From an uncultured Bacteroidales bacterium (GTDB taxonomy: Bacteria > Bacteroidota > Bacteroidia > Bacteroidales > P3): a DNA stretch of 64,000 bases. Below the pieces are notes generated by a model. That model searched no databases. It was given only the letters and a program-made list of their open reading frames with translations, and was not told the DNA's origin. Below are positions 35,586-43,173 of the stretch, in pieces. Position numbers and translations under genes: made by a program. Each line of letters begins with the position of its first letter. The stretch's first letter is position 1. The stretch is from contig OMWJ01000005.1 in assembly GCA_900314725.1 (NCBI GenBank), positions 84,738 through 148,737 on the forward strand, written 5' to 3'.

Positions 35586-35921
35586 TTATTCTTTTAATAA
35601 ATTTTCAATCTCAGTTTTTAGTTTCGGTAAGTGGTTTATAACTATTCCCCATATAATAACATTAGATACTTTGTCATAACCGTGAATAACATAATTACGA
35701 GTATCTATTATTCTTCTTGCATTTGTTATTTGTAAATCTGGTTTTTGTTTCAGTAATTTACTGACCGCTTCACCGATTATTTCTATTTGCCTTTCAACCG
35801 CCTTTTGCAGCATATCGTTATTTTCATACTCTGTGAAGATTTTCTTATCGCCAAAGTAAGTTTCAATGCTGTTAATTGCATGAAGTATATCATAAAGATA
35901 TTTGTTTGAAAAATTATCCAT
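35586..35921 (-). CDS. HEPN-domain toxin of a HEPN-MNT pair
   Basis: The 111-residue HEPN/DUF86 protein has the catalytic R-x4-H motif as RNYVIHGY (about residues 73-80), the signature of HEPN RNases. An N-terminal helix, LYDILHAINSIETYFGDKK, precedes it. Its start overlaps the MNT gene by 8 nt, the usual translational coupling. In characterised HEPN-MNT systems the HEPN toxin is neutralised by AMPylation of a residue near the active site. Confidence 0.9.
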   Translation of the reverse strand: MDNFSNKYLYDILHAINSIETYFGDKKIFTEYENNDMLQKAVERQIEIIGEAVSKLLKQKPDLQITNARRIIDTRNYVIHGYDKVSNVIIWGIVINHLPKLKTEIENLLKE

Positions 35922-36231
35922 AGATATATTTCTTTGTGTTTTCTACTTCTTGAGCAAAAAACGGATTACATACGCTATCCTCTGTTACAAGATCAATCTC
36001 TCTTTCAAACAAGTTTCCCAAAGCATCTTTTAAGTCAAAATAGTAATCTGCTACCTGTAAGATAGGTACATTTTCCTTAAAAGAAACAATAAAATCTATA
36101 TCGCTTTTGTCGGAAAACCTATCTGTAAGAGCAGAGCCAAACACATAAAGTTTATCGACCTTATATTTTTCGCAGAGATTATCCAAATCTATTTTCTTTT
36201 CACTGATGATGTTCTTTTTTCCCATCTTCAA
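35914..36231 (-). CDS. Minimal nucleotidyltransferase antitoxin (MntA-like)
   Basis: The 105-residue protein has the MNT active-site pattern GS-x10-DxD: GSALTDRFSDKSDIDF at about residues 32-47. A further acidic residue comes from EIDLVTEDS. It is the first gene of the pair and carries a -7 box just upstream. It would AMPylate and silence the HEPN toxin encoded downstream. Confidence 0.9.
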   Translation of the reverse strand: MKMGKKNIISEKKIDLDNLCEKYKVDKLYVFGSALTDRFSDKSDIDFIVSFKENVPILQVADYYFDLKDALGNLFEREIDLVTEDSVCNPFFAQEVENTKKYIYG

Positions 36232-36247
36232 TAAATGATTTATTTTG

Positions 36248-36255
36248 CAAAGATA
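36248..36255 (-). promoter_or_regulatory. -7 box TATCTTTG for the MNT-HEPN operon
   Basis: Plus-strand CAAAGATA, 16 nt upstream of the MNT start codon, reads as TAnnTTTG on minus. Confidence 0.65.
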
Positions 36256-36331
36256 TAAAAAAAATAGAATTAAATATGCAAATGATTTTAAATTTTTATA
36301 ACTTGCTATTTATTAATAATTTATATTTGAT

Positions 36332-36440
36332 AAAAAAACATCAACTCTTTTGGGTAAAAAGACTTGATGTTTAGGGTGAAAAGAGTTGATCTTTTTTTCT
36401 CAAATCCAACTCTTTTTTTACGAAGACTTGGTTTCTACAA
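36332..36440. repeat. Modular A/T-tract word repeat, cluster D
   Basis: This lies in the divergent spacer between the MNT gene and a tiny plus-strand ORF. Words: AAACATCAACTC, GGGTAAAAAGACTTGATG, AGGGTGAAAAGAGTTGATC, CCAACTCTTTTTTT and CGAAGACTTGG. AAACATCAA (36337-36345) pairs with TTGATGTTT (36364-36372). AAAAGAGTTG (36379-36388) pairs with CAACTCTTTT (36407-36416). The linker GGGTGA is the inverse of ACACCC in clusters A and C. Confidence 0.8.
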
Positions 36441-36510
36441 TTTGGGATGAAAAAGTAAGTTTTTTTAATAAAATTTTCATACTCTGACACGATTTGGCAG
36501 AATGGTAATG

Positions 36511-36518
36511 TAATTTTG
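36511..36518 (+). promoter_or_regulatory. -7 box TAATTTTG for the tiny ORF
   Basis: It is an exact TAnnTTTG match, 42 nt before the ATG at 36561. Confidence 0.65.
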
Positions 36519-36560
36519 CAGCCGTATAGTTATAAACAAAAAAAACAGGAGGTAAAAAAG

Positions 36561-36638
36561 ATGTTAGCAGTAATTTTGATAGTTGGAATGATACTAAACG
36601 TTCTTGAAGAAGGATTTAATTCTCATAAGAAGATGTAG
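36561..36638 (+). CDS. 25-residue putative membrane peptide
   Basis: The ORF reads MLAVILIVGMILNVLEEGFN and ends SHKKM. One hydrophobic helix (residues 2-15) is followed by a charged tail. It has an unusually good Shine-Dalgarno, AGGAGG, 8 nt before the ATG, plus a promoter box. Most genes here have neither so clearly. It is too short to identify; it may be a toxin-like or regulatory small membrane protein, but function is unknown. Confidence 0.5.
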   Translation: MLAVILIVGMILNVLEEGFNSHKKM

Positions 36639-36665
36639 CAGACAAGATTTTTGCGTTTGCTGTTT

Positions 36666-37196
36666 TTACTTTATCTGATAGACCTTGGCGTATAGGGTTT
36701 CTTGGATATGCTTGAAAGAGATGTTGTTTTCTTTATCAGCAGGAAAAAGCATAATTTTCATTTCTACGCCTTCGCTGTCTTTCTCGTAAGGTGGTTGAAA
36801 GTAATAGTCGTCTAAAAGTTTAAAACCTAAGCGTTCATAGAAAGTAATCCTTTTTTGGGCTAAGGGACTTTTGGGCAGTTCTACTTCAAGGATGATGTTT
36901 TCTATTCTTTGTTTAAGAAAAGATATATCATTGTTTATAAGTTTTTTTAGAAATTCTGTGCCATAACCTTTGTTTCTTTCTTTTGGGGTTATGGCAAGAT
37001 GTTCTATATAGGTAAAGTCTTTGAAAAACCACAGATTAGCAAAGCCTTTGAAATCCTCGTCAAAAAATATGGGTACAAACTCAAAAATATCTTCTTCAAG
37101 AAGCTTATATATACTTTCCAAGCATCGGCGTTCTTCTTTAGGGAAAGAACTTAGATACAAATCTTCAGCAATATTAAAATCTTTTCTGCAACTCAT
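36666..37196 (-). CDS. GNAT family N-acetyltransferase
   Basis: The 176-residue protein shows the acetyl-CoA-binding motif A, FTYIEHLAITPKERNKGYGTEFLKKLI (R/Q-x-x-G-x-G/A as RNKGYG), then motif B with FYERLGFKLLDDYYFQ. The substrate is unknown. It is a single gene with its own -7 box, convergent with the tiny ORF (27 bp between the ends). Confidence 0.88.
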   Translation of the reverse strand: MSCRKDFNIAEDLYLSSFPKEERRCLESIYKLLEEDIFEFVPIFFDEDFKGFANLWFFKDFTYIEHLAITPKERNKGYGTEFLKKLINNDISFLKQRIENIILEVELPKSPLAQKRITFYERLGFKLLDDYYFQPPYEKDSEGVEMKIMLFPADKENNISFKHIQETLYAKVYQIK

Positions 37197-37217
37197 AACC
37201 TATAAACTAAAACTTTG

Positions 37218-37225
37218 CAAAGGTA
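37218..37225 (-). promoter_or_regulatory. -7 box TACCTTTG for the GNAT gene
   Basis: Plus-strand CAAAGGTA, 21 nt upstream of the GNAT start, matches TAnnTTTG on minus. Confidence 0.6.
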
Positions 37226-37296
37226 AGAAATTTTGTGATTTTATAAAAAATACGAAAAAATGTAGTGAAAAATTTCTTTATTTAAATAAATGTGTA

Positions 37297-37304
37297 TAAT
37301 TTTG
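37297..37304 (+). promoter_or_regulatory. -7 box TAATTTTG for gdhA
   Basis: It is an exact TAnnTTTG match with an 84-nt stretch before the gdhA ATG. The leader is longer than for most neighbours. Confidence 0.65.
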
Positions 37305-37388
37305 CACTCAAAGGAGACGAAGATGGTTTTTTTAACATTTGAGTTGCCTTAGGAAAACAAATAAAATTATTATTAAAACCTTAATATT

Positions 37389-38723
37389 ATGAACGTAGAA
37401 AAACTTTTAGCTGATGTTCAAGCTAAAAACCCTAATCAGCCATTGTTCTTACAGGCTGTTACAGAAGTACTTGAAACTATAAAAGAGTATGTTGAAGCTC
37501 ATCCTATCTATGATGAACACAAAATCGTAGAAAGAATGCTTGAACCAGACAGAATTTATCAATTCAGAGTTGAATGGGTAGATGATAAGGGCGAAATCCA
37601 AATCAACAGAGGTTACAGAGTACAGTTCAACAACGCAATAGGACCTTACAAAGGTGGTTTGCGTTTCCACCCAACAGTAACCCTTGACACATTAAAGTTC
37701 TTAGGTTTTGAACAAACTTTCAAAAACTCTCTTACTACTTTGCCTATGGGCGGTGGTAAAGGTGGTTCAGATTTCGATCCTAAGGGAAAATCAGACAGAG
37801 AAATAATGCGTTTCTGCCAAGCCTTCATGACTGAATTGTATAAATATATTGGACCAGACAGAGATGTACCTGCTGGAGATATAGGCGTAGGTGGTAGAGA
37901 AATAGGTTATCTTTACGGAATGTACAAGAAACTTGCAAGCGAAAATACAGGCGTTCTTACAGGTAAAGGATCTCAATTTGGTGGTTCTATCCTAAGACCA
38001 GAAGCTACAGGTTTTGGTGCTATCTACTTTGTAGAAAATATGCTTAAAGCAAAAGGTGATACTATCAAAGGTAAGACTGTTGCTATCTCTGGTTTCGGTA
38101 ATGTTGCTTGGGGTGCTGTAACAAAAGCTACTGAATTAGGTGCTAAAGTTATCTGTATCTCTGGACCTGATGGTTACGTTATTGACGAAACAGGTTTCAA
38201 TCAAGAAAAGATAGACTATATGCTTGAACTTAGAGCTTCTAACAACAACGTTGTTGCTCCATTCGCAACTAAGTTCCCTTCAGCTAAATTCATTGCTGGC
38301 AAGAAACCTTGGGAAGTTAAGGTTGATATCGCTCTTCCTTGCGCAATCCAAAACGAACTTGGAGCAGAAGATGCTGAAACTCTTGTAAAGAATGGTGTTC
38401 AACTTGTATGTGAAGTTTCTAACATGGGATGTAAAGCAGAAGCTATCGCAGTTCTTCAAAATGCTAAAGTAAGCTTTGCTCCTGGTAAGGCTGCTAACGC
38501 TGGTGGTGTTGGAGTATCTGGACTTGAAATGTCTCAAAATGCAGAACACCTTCCTTGGACTGCTGCTGAAGTTGATCAAAGATTACACGCTATGATGGAT
38601 TCAATCCATGCTAATTGCGTTAAATATGGTCAAGAAGATGGCTACATCAACTATGTTAAGGGAGCAAACATTGCTGGATTTATCAAAGTTGCTGATGCTA
38701 TGATTCAACTTGGCGTTTGCTAG
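37389..38723 (+). CDS. gdhA: NADP-type glutamate dehydrogenase
   Basis: The 444-residue enzyme has the substrate-binding KGGLRFHPTV and the catalytic-site block LPMGGGKGGSDFDPKGKSD near residue 120. A Rossmann domain carries VAISGFGNVAWGA. Length and the GGSDFDP motif match the hexameric, typically NADP-dependent, Bacteroidota enzyme. It interconverts glutamate and 2-oxoglutarate plus ammonia, fitting an amino-acid fermenter. Codon use is more uniform than in neighbours, suggesting high expression. A strong terminator follows. Confidence 0.97.
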   Translation: MNVEKLLADVQAKNPNQPLFLQAVTEVLETIKEYVEAHPIYDEHKIVERMLEPDRIYQFRVEWVDDKGEIQINRGYRVQFNNAIGPYKGGLRFHPTVTLDTLKFLGFEQTFKNSLTTLPMGGGKGGSDFDPKGKSDREIMRFCQAFMTELYKYIGPDRDVPAGDIGVGGREIGYLYGMYKKLASENTGVLTGKGSQFGGSILRPEATGFGAIYFVENMLKAKGDTIKGKTVAISGFGNVAWGAVTKATELGAKVICISGPDGYVIDETGFNQEKIDYMLELRASNNNVVAPFATKFPSAKFIAGKKPWEVKVDIALPCAIQNELGAEDAETLVKNGVQLVCEVSNMGCKAEAIAVLQNAKVSFAPGKAANAGGVGVSGLEMSQNAEHLPWTAAEVDQRLHAMMDSIHANCVKYGQEDGYINYVKGANIAGFIKVADAMIQLGVC

Positions 38724-38758
38724 TAAGATAAAGGTTATTATATAACTTAAATCTTTTC

Positions 38759-38807
38759 AGATGGTGAAAGAATTTTTAAACATTTCTTTCACCATCTATT
38801 TTTTTTT
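38759..38807 (+). terminator. Intrinsic terminator of gdhA
   Basis: The 14-bp arms 38759-38772 and 38784-38797 are perfect complements. A T-rich run follows. It lies 35 nt past the stop codon. Confidence 0.9.
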
Positions 38808-38839
38808 GTAAGGTAAAAGAGAAATAATTTTTTTTGTCT

Positions 38840-39358
38840 ATGAATTTGAGAGAACAACTGTCGCAAAGAATAGGAGCATTTGAAATAAAACATCTTTCTA
38901 AGACGGTTTCAAAGGAAGAACTGCTTTCATTCTCGCTTAGTGAAGAAGAGAGAGTATCGGAAAATGCTACTTGGGTATTGACACACTTGCCAAAAAGTGA
39001 GGACAAGTGGCTTAATACAAAGAGGGATTTGTTTATAGATTCGGTTATGAAGACGAACAATGTTACAAAAAAGCGTTTGTATTTGACTCTGTTGGAGCGT
39101 TGCAAATATGAAAAGGACGACATAAGAACAGATTTCTTGTATTTCTGCCTTTGGAAAGTTGCGGATATAGGAGAGACGACAGGCGTTCAATCTCTTTGTA
39201 TGAAACTGTCTTTTAAACAGTGCTTGCATTATAAAGAACTGCTGTTGGAGTTAAAGGATAAACTTATAATGGCTGAACCGATACTGACCTCCATAGCATG
39301 CAAACATCAAAGGAAAAACATCTTGAACAAGATAAACCAAATGCTTGAAACCTTTTAG
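38840..39358 (+). CDS. Conserved-looking helical protein, function unknown
   Basis: The 172-residue product starts at the ATG at 38840; an in-frame TTG two codons earlier is less likely. It is all-helical by composition, with leucine-rich segments such as LREQLSQRIGAFEIKHLSKTVS and FLYFCLWKVADIGETTGVQSLCMKL. These look like HEAT-type repeats. No signal peptide or catalytic motif is visible and I do not recognise the family. It is convergent with efp. Confidence 0.7.
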   Translation: MNLREQLSQRIGAFEIKHLSKTVSKEELLSFSLSEEERVSENATWVLTHLPKSEDKWLNTKRDLFIDSVMKTNNVTKKRLYLTLLERCKYEKDDIRTDFLYFCLWKVADIGETTGVQSLCMKLSFKQCLHYKELLLELKDKLIMAEPILTSIACKHQRKNILNKINQMLETF

Positions 39359-39368
39359 AAAAACAAAA

Positions 39369-39394
39369 GTCTATGAGAATCACTCCCCATAGAC
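39369..39394. terminator. Weak hairpin between convergent genes
   Basis: GTCTATG (39369-39375) pairs with CATAGAC (39388-39394) around a 12-nt loop. An A-run flanks it on the left and right, so it could end transcription from either gene. The stem is short. Confidence 0.4.
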
Positions 39395-39441
39395 CAAATA
39401 AAAAAAATAGGATTATGAAAAATTATGAAAAGTTAATAGAT

Positions 39442-40005
39442 TTATCTGATTCTTTCAGAATATTCTGCAGTACGAGTATCTACTTTAATTCTTTCACCTT
39501 CATTAATAAATAGAGGTACCTTTATTGTTGCACCTGTATCTACTGTAGCATCTTTCATAGCATTTGTGGCAGTGTTTCCTTTTACTCCTGGTTCAGTATA
39601 GGTTACTGTCATTTCAACAAAAGGAGGTAATTCGCAAGTAAGAGGAGTTTCTGTGTCAGCATGTACTATCATTTCAACAGGCTGTCCTTCCATAAGGAAT
39701 TGAGGAGCATTGATAATATCTTCTTGAATAGTTATTTCTTCCCAAGTCTCTGAGTGCATAAAATGATAACCTAAGTCGTCTTTATAAGAAAATGTGTAAG
39801 GTCTTCTTTCTACTCTTGCTATATCTAATTTAGTTCCAGAAGGGAAAGTATGCTCTATTGTTCTACCGGTTTTGAAACTTTTTAGTTTTGTGCGAACAAA
39901 TGCACTTCCTTTTCCTGGTTTAACATGTAAAAATTCTACAACGGAAAGCAAATCTCCGTTCATTTCAATACAAAGTCCATTTTTTATATCAGCTGTTGTT
40001 GCCAT
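39442..40005 (-). CDS. efp: Translation elongation factor P
   Basis: The 187-residue protein has the EF-P N-terminal KOW-like domain. The modification loop HVKPGKGSAFVRTKLKS carries its tip Lys in PGKGSA. An OB domain and the C-terminal S1-like domain (VKVDTRTAEYSERI) follow. EF-P relieves ribosome stalling at polyproline. It is co-directional with the small membrane protein upstream (40 nt). Confidence 0.97.
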   Translation of the reverse strand: MATTADIKNGLCIEMNGDLLSVVEFLHVKPGKGSAFVRTKLKSFKTGRTIEHTFPSGTKLDIARVERRPYTFSYKDDLGYHFMHSETWEEITIQEDIINAPQFLMEGQPVEMIVHADTETPLTCELPPFVEMTVTYTEPGVKGNTATNAMKDATVDTGATIKVPLFINEGERIKVDTRTAEYSERIR

Positions 40006-40045
40006 AAATATTTATTTTATTAAGTAATTAAATTATTATTTCTTT

Positions 40046-40270
40046 TTATTGAAGACTATCAACAATATCTTGCGTCTTTTCTTTTAGTTTATTGTATTGT
40101 TTTTCAAAATATCTTGCCTTGATAGTTTGAGCGATAAGTCTTGTAAACAATAATATTATTAGACCAATCGCAATTTGAACAAATTCCCAACCGAAAAACA
40201 AATACGAAAAAAATAGGATAACTATTCCTAACAAGGAAACTATATCTAATATTTTTGAAATTGCAAGCAT
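40046..40270 (-). CDS. Small two-helix membrane protein, function unknown
   Basis: The 74-residue protein has two hydrophobic helices (about residues 9-26 and 29-46). A basic, amphipathic C-terminus, ARYFEKQYNKLKEKTQDIV, follows. It has its own -7 box and lies 40 nt upstream of efp. I do not recognise the family; similar unnamed proteins are frequent in this phylum. Confidence 0.6.
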   Translation of the reverse strand: MLAISKILDIVSLLGIVILFFSYLFFGWEFVQIAIGLIILLFTRLIAQTIKARYFEKQYNKLKEKTQDIVDSLQ

Positions 40271-40299
40271 ATACTTTATGTGATAATTTTTTCAGCGTG

Positions 40300-40307
40300 C
40301 AAAGATA
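40300..40307 (-). promoter_or_regulatory. -7 box TATCTTTG for the small membrane protein and efp
   Basis: Plus-strand CAAAGATA, 29 nt upstream of the start codon, matches TAnnTTTG on minus. Confidence 0.6.
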
Positions 40308-40360
40308 ATATATTTTTTTATTCTTGCAAAATATTAGTTCAAAAGCAACTATAAAGATTT

Positions 40361-41344
40361 CTATTGGTAGATATTTCTTAAACTATCAAAGATAGCATAG
40401 TCTTTTTCTGCTTCTATAGTTTTGCCTCGTTTATGATAGATGTTAGCTCTCATGTGATAGGCTTCAAAATACGTGCTATCAGCTTTTATTGTTTTGTTGA
40501 AACAATCCAAAGCCATATCATAATCCTTTTTATATACATAATTAATATAGCCAACTGCGTATATAGCATTAGCATAATCAGGCTTTATTTTTAAAACCTT
40601 TTGGTACATATCCAATGCTTGCTGAATGGAATTGTGGTCTTGGTAGAACTGACCTAAGTTATACATAGCATTGACATTCTTTGGATTTATATTTATAGTA
40701 CTTTTGTAGTATTCTATAGCTATAGGGTCGCCTTTTTTTGCATATATATTAGCTAACTCTTCAAACACAATCTCGTAATCTGATTTATATTCAATGGCTT
40801 TTGTGTAGTCTTTTACAGCATTTAAAGTATCGCCAATTTCTTTATAGATCATACCTCTAAGAAAATACGCTTCGGGTGTGGTTTTATCTAATTTTAAAAC
40901 CTTATCTATGTTTTCTCTTGAACGATTGTAGTCTCTGATGTCAAAACTTAACTCTGCTATCTTTAAGTATGCTTCTTTATTTTTGCTGTCGTATTTTATA
41001 GCATCGTTAAGAGCGTTGAAAGCTAAGGTGGATTCTCCTCTTGCAAAGAAGATGTCGGCTTCTAAGATGTAGTAGGTACTATTTTTCTTGTCTAATGAGA
41101 TTGCTTTTTGAATATTAAACAATGCTTCTTTGGTGTTTTCGTTTTGATAATACACCGTTGCTCTTTTATAGTATAGCTCAGCGTTATCAGGATCTTTCTT
41201 TATGTTTGCATCTAAAAGAGCAATCTTTTCTTCGAAAGAAAGGTTGTTAAACCCTTTCATATTGTCTTTTGTTGTGCAAGAAAAAGTTAATAGTACTAAG
41301 ACAAAGGCTAATATTCTGTTTATTGTTTTAAGATTTTTTCGCAT
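40361..41344 (-). CDS. TPR-repeat lipoprotein
   Basis: The 327-residue protein has a lipoprotein signal with lipobox LTFSC (Cys near residue 23). The rest is a string of about eight tetratricopeptide repeats (for example AELYYKRATVYYQNENTKEALFNIQKAISLD and PEAYFLRGMIYKEIGDTLNAVKDYTKAIE). TPR lipoproteins scaffold envelope complexes; the partner is unknown. tRNA-Pro lies 27 bp upstream. Confidence 0.85.
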   Translation of the reverse strand: MRKNLKTINRILAFVLVLLTFSCTTKDNMKGFNNLSFEEKIALLDANIKKDPDNAELYYKRATVYYQNENTKEALFNIQKAISLDKKNSTYYILEADIFFARGESTLAFNALNDAIKYDSKNKEAYLKIAELSFDIRDYNRSRENIDKVLKLDKTTPEAYFLRGMIYKEIGDTLNAVKDYTKAIEYKSDYEIVFEELANIYAKKGDPIAIEYYKSTININPKNVNAMYNLGQFYQDHNSIQQALDMYQKVLKIKPDYANAIYAVGYINYVYKKDYDMALDCFNKTIKADSTYFEAYHMRANIYHKRGKTIEAEKDYAIFDSLRNIYQ

Positions 41345-41371
41345 ATTAAGTATGTGTTTTCCTTTCTTTAG

Positions 41372-41446
41372 TCGGGGTGAGGAGATTCGAACTCCCGACC
41401 TCTTACTCCCGAAGCAAGCGCGCTAACCGGACTGCGCTACACCCCG
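41372..41446 (-). tRNA. tRNA-Pro (anticodon CGG)
   Basis: On minus the acceptor CGGGGTG pairs perfectly with CACCCCG. The anticodon arm is CTTGC-TTCGGGA-GTAAG with anticodon CGG, and the T arm is standard with TTCGAAT. The discriminator base is A and CCA is not encoded. Confidence 0.95.
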
Positions 41447-41452
41447 AGCTAA

Positions 41453-42337
41453 TTATTCTTTCAATTTGATTTTTAAATTGTCGTTGTGGTTTTGTTTGAA
41501 TTCTTTTTCTAACTTTTCTTTCGCTTTAACGACAGTGTCTATCTTCTTTTTTATTTTCTTAATCTCTTTTTGGTTGTTTTCTTCTGTAGCATTTTCTAAC
41601 TGTTCATTAAGTCTCTCTTGTTCTTCTTCTAATTCTTTTATCTTTACAGTCAATTGATTTTCCTTATCAACGTAGTTGCCTACTTCTTTATGATTCTTAG
41701 CAGTGTTGATAACCACCAAATCTTCGCCCAACTCTTCCACTTTTGTTTCTAAACTTGTTGTGTCATCGTATTTTTTCCAATCTTTGTCCTGATAATCTTC
41801 TGCCAAATCAACTATATTTCTTGTTTTATCAGGTGAGGAGACCGAAAAAGAATTGACAACCTTTTTTAATTCTTTTCTTTCTTTAGGATTATCTTCGCCA
41901 AAGTATTCTAAAGTATAAGTATAACCTTCAGAAATGAAAGCATAAATTCCACCTTTGCTAACATCGTTCAAGTATGTGTTGGTGTAGGTAAGGAGTTTGG
42001 CATCTGTTTTCTTTAGTTTAGCATTTTGAATTTCATCTATCTGCATATATTCAAAATGTTTTTGCATAGAACGTTCAGAAGCTATATCATTAGCTCTTAC
42101 AACAGGGTCAATAACTCTTTTTTTACAGGTTATTTCAACAAAAGCATTGGAATTATCTTTAGTGCATGTTAGTCTGAAATCTCCATTCTTTTGTATCTGC
42201 TTTTGAGTTGTCCAATCGCTACTTACCTTTATGCTTACGTTATTTAAAACTATTTCCGTAATATCATTGCCTGCAAAAGCCAAAACATTAGCCAGCAATG
42301 TTACAACTAATAAAATAATTATGTTTTTTATCTTCAT
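41453..42337 (-). CDS. Exported protein with C-terminal coiled coil, function unknown
   Basis: The 294-residue protein has a signal peptide (residues 1-22, ending near LAFAG). A beta-rich domain of about 150 residues contains NVSIKVSSDWTTQKQIQKNG and YTYTLEYFGEDNPKERKELKKVVNSF, resembling a DcrB/PsbP-like fold. A long Glu/Lys coiled coil covers about 215-290. No family name is certain. It has its own -7 box and ends just before tRNA-Pro. Confidence 0.65.
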   Translation of the reverse strand: MKIKNIIILLVVTLLANVLAFAGNDITEIVLNNVSIKVSSDWTTQKQIQKNGDFRLTCTKDNSNAFVEITCKKRVIDPVVRANDIASERSMQKHFEYMQIDEIQNAKLKKTDAKLLTYTNTYLNDVSKGGIYAFISEGYTYTLEYFGEDNPKERKELKKVVNSFSVSSPDKTRNIVDLAEDYQDKDWKKYDDTTSLETKVEELGEDLVVINTAKNHKEVGNYVDKENQLTVKIKELEEEQERLNEQLENATEENNQKEIKKIKKKIDTVVKAKEKLEKEFKQNHNDNLKIKLKE

Positions 42338-42363
42338 GTTTAATAGATGTTTTTCTTTTTTTG

Positions 42364-42371
42364 CAAAAGTA
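42364..42371 (-). promoter_or_regulatory. -7 box TACTTTTG for the exported coiled-coil protein
   Basis: Plus-strand CAAAAGTA, 26 nt upstream of the start codon, matches TAnnTTTG on minus. Confidence 0.6.
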
Positions 42372-42414
42372 CTAAATTTCTTTCTTCTTCTAATGTTTTT
42401 TCATCTTTTTTTGT

Positions 42415-43173
42415 TTATTGGCTTTTGTTGGGATTTGTTTTTATATCTTTAGCAAGACGAAAACCAGTGCCAGAACCTATGGAAGAAATATCAGAACAGC
42501 GTCTGTGATGAACATTCATCAATCCATAATCAAAAGCAAAGCAACCTCCTCTATTTACTTTTCCCAATCCTTTTTGCGGACCTTTAGGGTTTTTGGCTGG
42601 AGACTTCTCATAGTAAAATATTTCGTAGTTATCGTTGCACCATTCCCAAGCATTTCCACTCATATCGTAGATTCCTAATTCATTAGGCTTCTTTTCTCCG
42701 ACAGGATGTGGTCGTTTGTCTGAATTTTCATAGCACCATCCAACTTCATTATAGTCATTGCTACCTGAGTATTTAAATCCTTTAGAAAGATTTCCTCCTT
42801 TTGCTGCATATTCCCATTCTGCTTCTGTTGGCAAACGACATCCTTTCCATTTAGCATAGTCATAAGCGTCTTGCCAAGATATATTTACTATAGGCATATT
42901 ATCTTCCCATCCATAGGAAGGTTCAGATGGCATTTGCTTATTCTGTTTTTTGCAATAATCTCTATATTCTTTTACCGTAACTTCATATTTTCCTATTTCA
43001 AAAGTATTTATATATACTTGATGAATAGGTTTCTCATCGGGATAACATTCATTGTCATCATCACCACAGCCCATATAGAAGTAGCCTCCTTCAACTTTTA
43101 TGAATTCTTGCCCGAATATGGTTCCGCTGAGCAAGATTATTAAACAGAATGTTGCAATGTTAAACTTTTGCAT
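42415..43173 (-). CDS. SUMF1 (formylglycine-generating-enzyme-like) exported protein
   Basis: The 252-residue protein has a signal peptide (about 1-21) and a full SUMF1 domain: FIKVEGGYFYMGC, EIGKYEVTVKEYRDYC, PIVNISWQDAYDYAKWKGCRLPTEAEWEYAAKGG, NELGIYDMSGNAWEWC and a GGCFAFDYG end. Members without the sulfatase-activating Cys pair have other, often unknown, roles, as in gliding and T9SS loci. It overlaps the upstream amidohydrolase by 14 nt, so both are likely co-transcribed. Confidence 0.88.
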   Translation of the reverse strand: MQKFNIATFCLIILLSGTIFGQEFIKVEGGYFYMGCGDDDNECYPDEKPIHQVYINTFEIGKYEVTVKEYRDYCKKQNKQMPSEPSYGWEDNMPIVNISWQDAYDYAKWKGCRLPTEAEWEYAAKGGNLSKGFKYSGSNDYNEVGWCYENSDKRPHPVGEKKPNELGIYDMSGNAWEWCNDNYEIFYYEKSPAKNPKGPQKGLGKVNRGGCFAFDYGLMNVHHRRCSDISSIGSGTGFRLAKDIKTNPNKSQ

